Below the pieces are notes generated by a model. The model searched no databases. It had not been told where the DNA came from and worked only from the letters and a program-made list of their open reading frames with translations. A program made the translations under genes and the position numbers. From positions 1 to 34,707 of IMG/VR virus record IMGVR_UViG_3300025781_000029: a stretch of 34,707 bases of DNA; one strand, written 5' to 3'. Positions 23,706-31,810 of this stretch are shown piece after piece; within the stretch, counting starts at the first letter, position 1; every line of letters starts with the position of its first letter. The stretch comes from a virus.

Positions 23706-26456
23706 TTAGTAGCGGCGTCCCGCTTTTGCTGCCATGAGGGGAAAGTCTAATGCTGGCAACGGAGCACTGACTCTATTGAGCGCCTGCTCAACAATTGCGG
23801 TATTATGCAGGGAACGACGTGATTTTGCAACGCCACCCTTCTTGAACGGCTCATCTACCAATTGGTAAGTGCCGTCAGGCATCAATTTTCTAACCTTACG
23901 GGTTTGGTTTAATCCTTGACGCTGATTTGCAAGACCCGATTGAATGCCAAGAAGATCATATTGCGCTTTAGTATAAGCGTCGGACGGGCTAATTCCTTGA
24001 TCAGTATAAGTTTTGGCTTTGTTGGAAACCCATGATGCGCTATCTAAACCAAATGGTTTCAATATGTTATCCAGTAAATTGCCTTCTCCGTATCCTGCAG
24101 GATTGACAGGCGGTAGCGGAACGTTTCCGGGCGCTGGCATAGGCTGTGGCGTTGACCCCAGTATAGCCTGATCGGGCCTTGGCGTAGGGAGTGGAGCGTT
24201 TAAAATAGACTGGTCTGGACGCGGCGTTGGCAATGGAACATTAAGTGTCGGATTTACGACAGGCTGCGTTGGTGTTCCCGGTGTAGGTATTGGTTCAGGT
24301 TCGGGAGGTTGAATTGCAGCAAGAAGTGATTCGTCCGGTGTGCCAGTAGCAGAACGTAATTCAGGGGGCGTGGGTTGGCCAGCGGCTAGAATGGATTCCA
24401 GCGGCGTACCCGTAGCAGAACGTGGCAATTCAAAAGATTCGCTTGCCAATGGTGGGATATTAAACGTTGTTCCTGCACCCGTTGGTGTTGCAAACGCAGT
24501 GTTCATTTGTTCTGCAGCAGCTTCAGCGGCGTTTGCCTTAGCCGTATCTTCAGTAGTACCAGTTCCACGGGTTAACCCCGTTGGGGCTACATCCGCCTTT
24601 CCACTACCAAGCACCGCATTTAATGTTTCATTTTGTCCTACAAACGACCTTGCAAGCTGCGGCGGGTTATCTTTAGCTTCTGCGGGGGACACAAAAAAAT
24701 TACCAATTGCATTTGCAACTTCACCCGCTTGATCCATAAACGAGTTGCCGCCTTTATTTTCGTTTTCGCTTGGGGATGGCGCGTCAGATTCGGCACGTTC
24801 GGTTTCTCCTCGGCTAACAGCATTTAATGTTTCGTGTTCTCCCGCTTCACCACCGTCGTCAAAATGAGTACGGCCACCTGCTGCAAAGTTATTACGCTCT
24901 TCAATAGTAAAATCATTTAACCGATGGCGTATGGTGCGTTGCACATGATCATCCTGATCAACAACAGGTTTATGCCAATGAATAGTTCCCATCTTGGGAA
25001 GTTCATTTGCTTCCTCGGACACCTTGGATGATATAACGCCTACGTCCTCTGGGTCTTTCTCAGGGTGCAGTAAAGCGTGTGGCTGTACGGGTTCATCGCC
25101 CATACCAATATCGTCTTCATGCCAAATGGACCCCTCAACTTTACCACCCTTCTTGTACGCTACACGCCCACCTTTTTTAAACCCGTATTTGGATTGGTTT
25201 TTTATTCCCATTAAAACACTTTCAAGCCATGGCTCATCAATGTTTTGCAGCAACTTCTGCTCTTCTGTCATCTTCTTAAACCCAGAACGAGCGTTAGGAT
25301 TTTCAGAATATGGATGCAAAACGCCCGGCTTATGCGGCTCTTCGGCAAATTGTTTTACTGCTTCCGGTAAAGCATAGTGGCGCTGAACCAATGGTATGTC
25401 TGCCACATAACGGCCGCTTGTTATTTCTGGATATGTATTGTGTTCAAACGCGGATGCCTCGATGCTCTGTGGCGTAAGTTCAACCACTCGATGACCAATC
25501 ATATTACCGCCAGTTTTAAGCAGTTCTGGATCCGTCAATGCTACTCTGGTCATACCAACATGAGGGAACCCTGCCTTGTGATATCCAGACTTATCCATGT
25601 GTTTAACAATAAGACTGCGTGTAGTACCCGGTAATGTCTTTAAAAAGTTTCGTGCAGCCCATGGATCATCAAGGCCCGGCCACTCTTTCATTTTTTCAAC
25701 AGCCTTATCGCGTTTAGCAGGCTCTTCAAACAAACCAGCACGAAGTTCTTTATCAAACTTTTTAACCATTTCTGGTTCTGGTTTTTGTTTAGCCAATTGC
25801 GACATAAGCGCGTCGGACATTTGGAACGATGAATCAACCGACTTTGGACCCATGGGAGAATACACTCCGTATACTGGTCCTTTTCTTTGCAAATCTTCAA
25901 TTAATCTTTTGTTTCTCGTCGTCTGTCCCGCGGCATTAGCCCACACCGCACCCTTATTGGGTTCAAGCATGTATTGCGGACCCGCATGGAGATCGACAGG
26001 CCAAGCCAATTCCTGCCCATGGATATGCGTAAGCCGCCCCAACCTAGAACGATCTCCACCAAGATTAACCAGTGTTCCGCCTTTAGCGGTTTTATAAAAC
26101 TGTTCGTATGTTTGCTTTTGCGGATTAAGCGGATTAACGCCGGGTATTGGATTTACTGTAGCTTGAACGTTTTCAGGGCTAGTGGGTGTTCTAAAACTAT
26201 AAAAAGATTGCCCAAGGTTTGGCTCATAATCAGAAGTTAATGCGTGGGTCTTTTGTGCAATACCAAGTGCTTTTTCCCGCATGGCAGGGTCTTCATGTTC
26301 AATCGATGGTATAGCCTCTAACCGTTGACGAACAATATCATTCTCAGGTGATCCACCGTCCTTATAGCCATCAACGTCTCCGCCAGTGTTTACGGAATCC
26401 CGCTCATGCCATATTGAGCCTTCCACTTTACCACCTTTGCGGTAGGCGCGGCGCAT
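23706..26456 (-). CDS. giant KKGG-motif protein with polyvalent-protein-like domain
   Basis: A 916-residue protein directly after the portal gene. It begins RRAYRKGGKVEGSIWHERDS. Residues about 130-380 form an ordered domain with GDRSRLGRLTHIHGQELAWP, AGPQYMLEPNKGAVWANAAG, GPVYGVYSPMGPKSVDSSFQ, MSDALMSQL, MDKSGYHKAGFPHVGMTRVA and GRYVADIPL. The wording resembles a domain I recall from large polyvalent (ejected) proteins of phages and conjugative elements. Near residue 440 the opening motif recurs (YKKGGKVEGSIWHEDD), as if two related proteins fused. The C-terminal half is Pro-rich and probably disordered (LPTPRPDQ twice), ending with FKKGGVAKSRRS. The start is ATG 26456 overlapping the portal stop (TGATG). 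The function is unknown; ejection with DNA is a possibility. Confidence 0.72.
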   Translation of the reverse strand: MRRAYRKGGKVEGSIWHERDSVNTGGDVDGYKDGGSPENDIVRQRLEAIPSIEHEDPAMREKALGIAQKTHALTSDYEPNLGQSFYSFRTPTSPENVQATVNPIPGVNPLNPQKQTYEQFYKTAKGGTLVNLGGDRSRLGRLTHIHGQELAWPVDLHAGPQYMLEPNKGAVWANAAGQTTRNKRLIEDLQRKGPVYGVYSPMGPKSVDSSFQMSDALMSQLAKQKPEPEMVKKFDKELRAGLFEEPAKRDKAVEKMKEWPGLDDPWAARNFLKTLPGTTRSLIVKHMDKSGYHKAGFPHVGMTRVALTDPELLKTGGNMIGHRVVELTPQSIEASAFEHNTYPEITSGRYVADIPLVQRHYALPEAVKQFAEEPHKPGVLHPYSENPNARSGFKKMTEEQKLLQNIDEPWLESVLMGIKNQSKYGFKKGGRVAYKKGGKVEGSIWHEDDIGMGDEPVQPHALLHPEKDPEDVGVISSKVSEEANELPKMGTIHWHKPVVDQDDHVQRTIRHRLNDFTIEERNNFAAGGRTHFDDGGEAGEHETLNAVSRGETERAESDAPSPSENENKGGNSFMDQAGEVANAIGNFFVSPAEAKDNPPQLARSFVGQNETLNAVLGSGKADVAPTGLTRGTGTTEDTAKANAAEAAAEQMNTAFATPTGAGTTFNIPPLASESFELPRSATGTPLESILAAGQPTPPELRSATGTPDESLLAAIQPPEPEPIPTPGTPTQPVVNPTLNVPLPTPRPDQSILNAPLPTPRPDQAILGSTPQPMPAPGNVPLPPVNPAGYGEGNLLDNILKPFGLDSASWVSNKAKTYTDQGISPSDAYTKAQYDLLGIQSGLANQRQGLNQTRKVRKLMPDGTYQLVDEPFKKGGVAKSRRSLHNTAIVEQALNRVSAPLPALDFPLMAAKAGRRY

Positions 26457-28780
26457 CACTTAGAACCCGTAATAGCAGGTATAACATTGCCAAGAAGATT
26501 ACGTACGATTGCATCGCTTTCAGGATGCACGGCTATGTTTTGCGCCAAGTCAATCATTTGAATACGCTCTTTAGCAAGCATTTCCTCTTCACCAACCCGA
26601 GCCTTCATGGCGTCGTTATGCATACCAGCGCCCAATTCTACGCCCTTAAACTTTGTATCCATAACCTTGGCATCAGCTAATTTGTTTTTAATCGCCAACT
26701 CCATGCGCTCAATGTCCGTAGGCCCACCAAGCCCCTTCAATTGTTCCTGCATTACACGAGCCTTATCAAGATCGGACTTGGCTTGATCAAGCATTAACTT
26801 TCCTTGTACGGCTTGCGCTTTTGTATCTGCTTCTTGTTTTTTAAGCTGCAGTTCAGCAATTGCTTTTTGCATTTCTGGTGGTGGATTACCACGCGCAGAT
26901 GCAGGAATCATAAACTGTTCAGGATTAGACCAACCCACTGCCTGCAATGCAGCCGTATCAATTGCAATTGGGTCATACATAGATGGGTTTTGCGCTTGTA
27001 TCTGCTTTAACGCCATAACCTTCATGAGACGCTGGGTCTGCGATGCCGTGTTAGGATCCGCCTGTGGCACCAGATCAACCTGATCCAATGCACGGAAAAA
27101 CGTCTCTTCATCCCACTTACGCGCAGGCTTGCGGTTCTTTTGCCAGAACGAATTTGGGTTTTCACGGAAGCACTGTACTAATAACTCAAACTCTTCCGCT
27201 TGCGATGCATGCATACGCTTGTGTACCGAGTTCAAAACCTTGGTGGCTTGGTCAATGAGCGCAATCGTGGTTCCCACAGGGGCGTCTTGCTTGCCTTCGC
27301 CTACGGCCTGTTCTGCAGTTCCACCGACACGCATACCCGTTTGGTTGATGTTCTCCACCAGCGACATGAGACCACCGCCCACATCCTTGTAAGGCAACGG
27401 CATTACGGCTTGGCTAATTGGCATACCGCCCGTCTTGACCAATGCTCCACCGCCGGGTGGCACACGGAATATGTTAGTATTCTGCCTTGCACCTGTGTCG
27501 GCATACAGAAAACCGGGGAAGTTGGCGTACATACCAGCGTCAAGCATTTCACGCCAAGCGGCCGTCAGTGCGTTGGTTGTGTTGCCTAGGATGTGCAGGA
27601 GACCCAGATCATAAAAGCCCATCCCCGGTACAAAGGTGTACTTGACGAAGTTCTGGCGGGGTTCAGGTAAATCTTTAGTATCTTCGTCATAGTTTCTGAC
27701 AATGGATAAGATTTCTTTTGATGATACATCGATGGTTACTCGGTATGGGATTTCCAAGCCCGTGTCCCTGCCATTATGGCGGTGCTCAAATCCCTTGATA
27801 TTCAATTCACAATAGCACTCATAGATTTCGCGGTCACGATCGTCAGGATTGGTTTGATCTGCTGAAATACCCTGCTGTGCTTTCTTTTCCCGTTGTGCGG
27901 CATCCAGTTGGAACATCTTTGGAGCGGACAGGTCTATTTCGCGGTATACACCAAGGATCTGCATCCGCTTAACTGTTGACGGGCGCATGTAGATACGGTG
28001 GGTGATACGTTTGGCGTTGGACAGATCGGTTGCCGCATTGTTAACGATCAGATCATCGGCATCGACGCTTTCGCTAACTGGACGACCGCGTAGGGGACAG
28101 AAATATACCTTCTTGAACGCCGTCCCGCCAAAGCCCAACATGAGGAGCATTCGGTCGGTATCAGGGTAATACTCTTTGGCAGTGGCCGTGAGGTAGTGGT
28201 TGAGGTCGTTTTCAAGGTCATTGGCAAGCTGGTCGGAGGCAAAGTCAGCATTGTTGTTGTCCTCCCTGATCTTTACGGGTCCATCCGTAGGCAATAGTTC
28301 TGACCGAGCATTGGCTTGGAAACGTAGCACTGCCTCGAGCAAGAGCGGGTGCCGAACGCGAGACATACCTTCAACGGGGGCGTTGTCTGCTGCCCCTGCC
28401 AGACCGGGGATTTCCACCTTGAGACCAAGAAGTTTAATGCCTTGAGCACGGTCGTCTATCCATTCTTTGCGGGAGTCTAAGTCGTCTTGGATGCCCTTGA
28501 TGAGATCAAAGGATATGGCGGATAAGTCGGCTTGGTCTATTCTATGGACCAGATTATCAAACCACCCTTCGGTGCCATCCTCTTCTGCCCTTTGTAAGGG
28601 TGACCCGTCCAAGGTGATGGTAATGGCCCCATCGGGGGTCTCAATCGACATAAGGTTGCCGTGCTCGTCATAGCCCTGTTCTGGCCCGTCTTCGACCATT
28701 TCTATCTCAATACCGTCAATATCCTCATGAACAGGCGAAGGATCCGCTGGTAAGCGTAGGTTGGACGGTGCGAGTGGCAT
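26456..28780 (-). CDS. portal protein (P22/SU10-like)
   Basis: A 774-residue portal that forms the 12-fold ring at the head vertex through which DNA enters and leaves. After an acidic N-terminus, typical segments follow: LLEAVLRFQANARSELLPTD (about 150-170), YYPDTDRMLLMLGFGGTAFK with a following FCPLRGRPV, and DDLIVNNAATDLSNAKRITH, then PGMGFYDLGLLHILGNTTNA and PGGGALVKTGGMP in the stem/crown. Residues about 640-774 are a long helical barrel (IAELQLKKQEADTKAQAVQG and following), as in long P22-type portals. It follows the large terminase by 3 bases. Its stop overlaps the start of the KKGG giant, so the two are translationally coupled. Confidence 0.9.
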   Translation of the reverse strand: MPLAPSNLRLPADPSPVHEDIDGIEIEMVEDGPEQGYDEHGNLMSIETPDGAITITLDGSPLQRAEEDGTEGWFDNLVHRIDQADLSAISFDLIKGIQDDLDSRKEWIDDRAQGIKLLGLKVEIPGLAGAADNAPVEGMSRVRHPLLLEAVLRFQANARSELLPTDGPVKIREDNNNADFASDQLANDLENDLNHYLTATAKEYYPDTDRMLLMLGFGGTAFKKVYFCPLRGRPVSESVDADDLIVNNAATDLSNAKRITHRIYMRPSTVKRMQILGVYREIDLSAPKMFQLDAAQREKKAQQGISADQTNPDDRDREIYECYCELNIKGFEHRHNGRDTGLEIPYRVTIDVSSKEILSIVRNYDEDTKDLPEPRQNFVKYTFVPGMGFYDLGLLHILGNTTNALTAAWREMLDAGMYANFPGFLYADTGARQNTNIFRVPPGGGALVKTGGMPISQAVMPLPYKDVGGGLMSLVENINQTGMRVGGTAEQAVGEGKQDAPVGTTIALIDQATKVLNSVHKRMHASQAEEFELLVQCFRENPNSFWQKNRKPARKWDEETFFRALDQVDLVPQADPNTASQTQRLMKVMALKQIQAQNPSMYDPIAIDTAALQAVGWSNPEQFMIPASARGNPPPEMQKAIAELQLKKQEADTKAQAVQGKLMLDQAKSDLDKARVMQEQLKGLGGPTDIERMELAIKNKLADAKVMDTKFKGVELGAGMHNDAMKARVGEEEMLAKERIQMIDLAQNIAVHPESDAIVRNLLGNVIPAITGSK

Positions 28781-28783
28781 GCT

Positions 28784-30409
28784 TTAGACCCCGTATAGTG
28801 GCGCAGGCGGTGCGCCTTGGTGAACCCTGATCTGGTCAAGTTCCGCCTGAACCTCGTCAGCCCTTTGAATGAAACCAGTTTTGCGTAAGTATCGCATGGC
28901 GTAGGCCACCGTGTCCACTAGGTCGTCATGCTTGGACTTTGGGAACCGCATGCACTGGGTAATGACATCGTCGGCCCATGCCTTGTCAGGAGCATATACG
29001 AGGCCTTCTTGGAACAAATGCTGAACAGAATACAGCCGTGCGGTCTTGTCGATGCCTTCGGGATCCACCAGTTGAACGTGGAATTTGCCATTGGAATACA
29101 GGCGGCGCAGTTCTGACGCTACAGGGATGCCAGCGGCTTTGTTTTCAATAAGGACTTTTTCGATCGGGAATCTGTTGCAAGTCCATGATATTTTCTCAAC
29201 CACCCCGGCAAACGATAGCCTTTCTTGCCATGCGTAGATCAACATGACCTTCGGGTGGGGCTGTTTGTACGTACGCTCTACGCGGTATGCCTCCCCGGAC
29301 TTGGCGGCTGACGCCACCGGATCCTCGGAGAACACGCCCCAGACGGTCATGGCGGTAAAGTCGTTCTCGGACTTCTCGCTGAGAGCAGTATCCACGGCCG
29401 CAATGATGTGGTCGAAGTCGGGGAATACATTTTCGTTCTCCCACAACTGCCACATGGAACGCTTGATGATACCGCCATCGTCAGGGGTTGGCTGCTGTTG
29501 GAACTGGCCGGACGTGGCAAACGACCCCATGATTTTCTTTTCTCGCTCCACAACGTGGGCGGGGAACCGATCGGGGAATAGCAGTTCGCCTTTTTCTTCT
29601 CGAGGATCTTCAAGGCCCAGCAAGGTGGGTGAGGCACGATCGGGATCGTACTCCATGGGCAGCATGATGTGGTCGTAGCCCAGTTGTTCTTCTAGGATTA
29701 CGCCAGATACGTCCTCTTCGTGGAGGCGCTGCATGATGACGATGATGGCGGACTTGTCGGGGTTGTTGAGACGGGTCGGGATAGCAGTTTTAAATGTTTC
29801 GATAGTTGTCCTGCGCTGTTGTTCTGAATTGGCCGAATCAACCGAATGGGGGTCATCGATGATGACGCGATCGCCACGAGCACCAGTCATACCGTCAATG
29901 GCGAGGGCTTGGCGAAACCCAGTGGAAGTGTTTTCGAACTTGGTCTTTTGGTTCTGATCGCCTGTCAACTTAACGTGGGGCCACATTTCCTGATACCAAT
30001 CGGACGCGATAAGGCGGCGCATTTTGGTTGAGTCGCGGATGGCATTGTTCATCGAGTAGGAAGCGCAGACATATCGCAAATGCGGCATATTCCTCGGCCC
30101 CCATTCCCAAGCAGGCCAGAACACGTTTACCAACAGGGACTTCATTGTGCCGGGCGGGACGTTGATCAGCAGGCGGTTGTAGTATCGTTCATCGTCAACC
30201 ATGACCTCGTCAGTGATGGCCGTCAGGGCTTCGCTAATGAGGTGGATGTGCCAGTTGTCGATAAAGGGTTGTCCCGGCTCCACGACAGGCCATGCATACT
30301 CAATGAACTTGGGAAGGGACCGGAACGATCGTTCGCGTCTGATATCCAGCAGGGAAGCCTTAGCGTCGATTCTGTCGCCTTTGTGGAGAATGTGAACGGG
30401 AGCGTTCAT
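28784..30409 (-). CDS. terL: terminase large subunit
   Basis: A 541-residue packaging motor. The N-terminal ATPase has Walker A at residues 84-91 (VPPGTMKS), the following VFWPAWEWG helix, an adenine/coupling region with YVCASYSMNNAIRDS, and Walker B at 181-188 (RVIIDDPH). The C-terminal RNase H-like nuclease shows its first acidic strand in IIAAVDTALSEKSENDFTA, the central VLIENKAAG, and the final DDLVDTVAYAMRYL with the metal-binding aspartates. The Walker B carries DDP rather than DE, which is usual for this terminase branch. The ATG overlaps the small-terminase stop (ATGA). It cuts and translocates concatemeric DNA into the procapsid through the portal. Confidence 0.96.
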   Translation of the reverse strand: MNAPVHILHKGDRIDAKASLLDIRRERSFRSLPKFIEYAWPVVEPGQPFIDNWHIHLISEALTAITDEVMVDDERYYNRLLINVPPGTMKSLLVNVFWPAWEWGPRNMPHLRYVCASYSMNNAIRDSTKMRRLIASDWYQEMWPHVKLTGDQNQKTKFENTSTGFRQALAIDGMTGARGDRVIIDDPHSVDSANSEQQRRTTIETFKTAIPTRLNNPDKSAIIVIMQRLHEEDVSGVILEEQLGYDHIMLPMEYDPDRASPTLLGLEDPREEKGELLFPDRFPAHVVEREKKIMGSFATSGQFQQQPTPDDGGIIKRSMWQLWENENVFPDFDHIIAAVDTALSEKSENDFTAMTVWGVFSEDPVASAAKSGEAYRVERTYKQPHPKVMLIYAWQERLSFAGVVEKISWTCNRFPIEKVLIENKAAGIPVASELRRLYSNGKFHVQLVDPEGIDKTARLYSVQHLFQEGLVYAPDKAWADDVITQCMRFPKSKHDDLVDTVAYAMRYLRKTGFIQRADEVQAELDQIRVHQGAPPAPLYGV

Positions 30410-30840
30410 TTAGCCTCTATGGCCGATGCCAAGGCCAATTCCAGTGCTTCCAGCGTATCATCATCGAGTTCGGCTGATTTGATGGTTTTGGTTTCAATTT
30501 GAACAGGACCACCGTCTTTGCCCATCAATTCGTTAATGCGGCGCTCGGCATAATCGTCACGGAAGCGGGAAGCCACGTTTTTGAGCCAAAGCTGGGCGTT
30601 AAAGTCCCGTTTTCCCAAGTTTGTGCGGCCAGTTTCTTCCCACCAAACTTGCGATAATTCTCGTGCGTACGCGAGAGCGGTAGAAAATTCTGGGTGGATC
30701 TCCTTCCAATAGTCCAAAGTCGCGCGCACAGTTCCACAAGCAACGGCCATTTCAGCGTAAGAGCAGCCTATTTTGCCCTTTTCGATGACGACATTGCAGT
30801 ATTCTGGCTTATACGTTGTTGGACGGCCGACTTTTGCCAT
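30406..30840 (-). CDS. terS: terminase small subunit
   Basis: A 144-residue protein that should recognise the packaging site. Residues 1-65 form an HTH-type DNA-binding domain (RPTTYKPEYCNVVIEKGKIG, then SYAEMAVACGTVRATLDYWK). A helical oligomerisation part follows (ELSQVWWEETGRTNLGKRDF, AQLWLKNVASRFRDDYAERR) with an acidic C-terminal helix (DDDTLEALELALASAIEAK) that typically contacts the large subunit. The ribosome site AGGAGG lies 5-6 bases before the ATG. It is the first gene of the leftward head-tail block, next to the AT-rich non-coding region, where a packaging site could lie. Confidence 0.9.
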   Translation of the reverse strand: MAKVGRPTTYKPEYCNVVIEKGKIGCSYAEMAVACGTVRATLDYWKEIHPEFSTALAYARELSQVWWEETGRTNLGKRDFNAQLWLKNVASRFRDDYAERRINELMGKDGGPVQIETKTIKSAELDDDTLEALELALASAIEAK

Positions 30841-30916
30841 AAAATCCTCCTAGAACGTCACCAATATAAGATGAAACGCAGCAAAATGCTATAGCACCAA
30901 AGAATATTACGAATAG

Positions 30917-30930
30917 TGTTAACGTTAACA
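30917..30930. promoter_or_regulatory. perfect palindrome TGTTAACGTTAACA
   Basis: The 14 bases are identical to their reverse complement and contain two overlapping GTTAAC units. It lies 77 bases upstream of the small-terminase ribosome site and beside a weak TTGAAT element on the minus strand, so it could be an operator for a dimeric regulator of the late genes. No regulator gene is visible in the window apart from small HTH proteins. Confidence 0.4.
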
Positions 30931-30971
30931 TTCAAAACTTCCCCATAACCCATTGATCTTTCTACTTAAGG

Positions 30972-31019
30972 TAATAATAAAATATATAAATATATATATA
31001 TATATAAATAATAATAATT
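30972..31019. repeat. 48-base A/T-only tract with TA and TAA microsatellites
   Basis: No G or C occurs over 48 bases. The core is alternating TA of about 16 bases flanked by TAA/AAT triplets. Alternating TA melts easily and is typical of unwinding elements, but also arises by slippage. Confidence 0.8.
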
Positions 31020-31181
31020 CTCTCTTATAAATCCCAAAACAATGTCTGGCTACTCTTATATCTATCACTATTTTATCTCTCTTCTGGACAAATATATCTG
31101 TCTCTCTCTGGATAAGTAACTAAGTATAAGTTAAACACGTTTTATTAATTAATATCAATAACTTAGTATGTATTTTAAGGT

Positions 31182-31209
31182 TTGATATTCATTCCATTGG
31201 ATATATTTA
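31182..31209 (+). promoter_or_regulatory. candidate sigma70-like promoter for plus-strand gene
   Basis: TTGATA (31182-31187) is followed after 16 bases by TATTTA (31204-31209). An inverted pair GGTTTGAT and ATCAAACC flanks it. The strength is moderate: one mismatch in the -35 box and two in the -10 box. Confidence 0.35.
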
Positions 31210-31371
31210 ACCGAGGGATGTCATCAAACCGCAACCATGATATGGTGAAACCCAACTCTCATAACCGAAGGAGGCTAGACCTTGATGGCATCGTTAACGA
31301 CCGCAACGACCGTTTCTTTTGAATGGAATACACCAACTTTAACCGTAACCAGCATTGACCGGAGTGAAACC

Positions 31372-31668
31372 ATGTCTTGGAATTATCGCGTAATCTACAT
31401 CCCGAAGGATGGGGATTCTATTTTTGATGACGACCAGTTCGTGATTCGTGAGGTATTCTATAACGATGACGACGAAATTGAGTTTTGGACAGAAGAAGAC
31501 GCGAGCCCATTTGGCGAAACGTTTGAAGAACTGGCAGACGATTTTGATCTGATGCAGGAAGCGTTTGAAAAGCCAATCCTTATGCTAACCAAGGACGAGG
31601 ACGACGAAGACACGCTTGTTGAACTCGATGACGAGGACGGCGAGGAAAGCGAAGCTGAAGAGGCTTAA
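31372..31668 (+). CDS. MSWNYRV-family acidic small protein
   Basis: The only plus-strand gene. From ATG 31372 it encodes 98 residues beginning MSWNYRVIYIPKDGDSIFDD, the standard opening of a small protein family found in bacteria and phages. The family pattern continues in FVIREVFYNDDDEIEFWTEE, the PFGETFEELADDFDLMQEAF helix and KPIL. The last 25 residues are extremely acidic. A GGAG ribosome site precedes this ATG. The frame also opens at ATG 31285 (or TTG 31282) with a better AAGGAGG, which would add 29 residues not expected for the family. The function is unknown; a strongly acidic phage protein may mimic DNA or bind basic host proteins, but that is a guess. It faces the leftward genes on its right. 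Confidence 0.75.
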   Translation: MSWNYRVIYIPKDGDSIFDDDQFVIREVFYNDDDEIEFWTEEDASPFGETFEELADDFDLMQEAFEKPILMLTKDEDDEDTLVELDDEDGEESEAEEA

Positions 31669-31810
31669 CGTAAGTCGGCTCTAACTGGTGTGTGTTCTGG
31701 TTAAGCCTAGCGGCAGATTGTCCGTCACTGTTAGACACACTGCTACCACGCTGTACGGGGGTGTGGTTTAAGACAATGGAGAGTGGAATATGCAATCCAT
31801 AGCCCGTACC

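Larger units (their letters stand above)
30841..31284. other. AT-rich intergenic control region (possible origin, packaging or promoter region)
   Basis: About 440 bases without a convincing gene between two divergent units. It contains a perfect 14-base palindrome (30917-30930), an uninterrupted 48-base run with no G or C (30972-31019; alternating TA plus TAA repeats), CT-rich tracts (31020-31110), and an inverted pair GGTTTGAT/ATCAAACC (31179-31186 and 31223-31230) around a candidate plus-strand promoter. Easily melted DNA with palindromes fits an origin or a divergent promoter; its position before the terminase genes also fits a packaging site. These remain hypotheses. Confidence 0.5.

Noticed and set aside
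31669-31810. Possible tRNA or small RNA between the converging genes
   Set aside because: Only a weak GGTGTGT/ACACACT pairing is seen, no cloverleaf, and the sole plus-strand start with a ribosome site gives eight codons.
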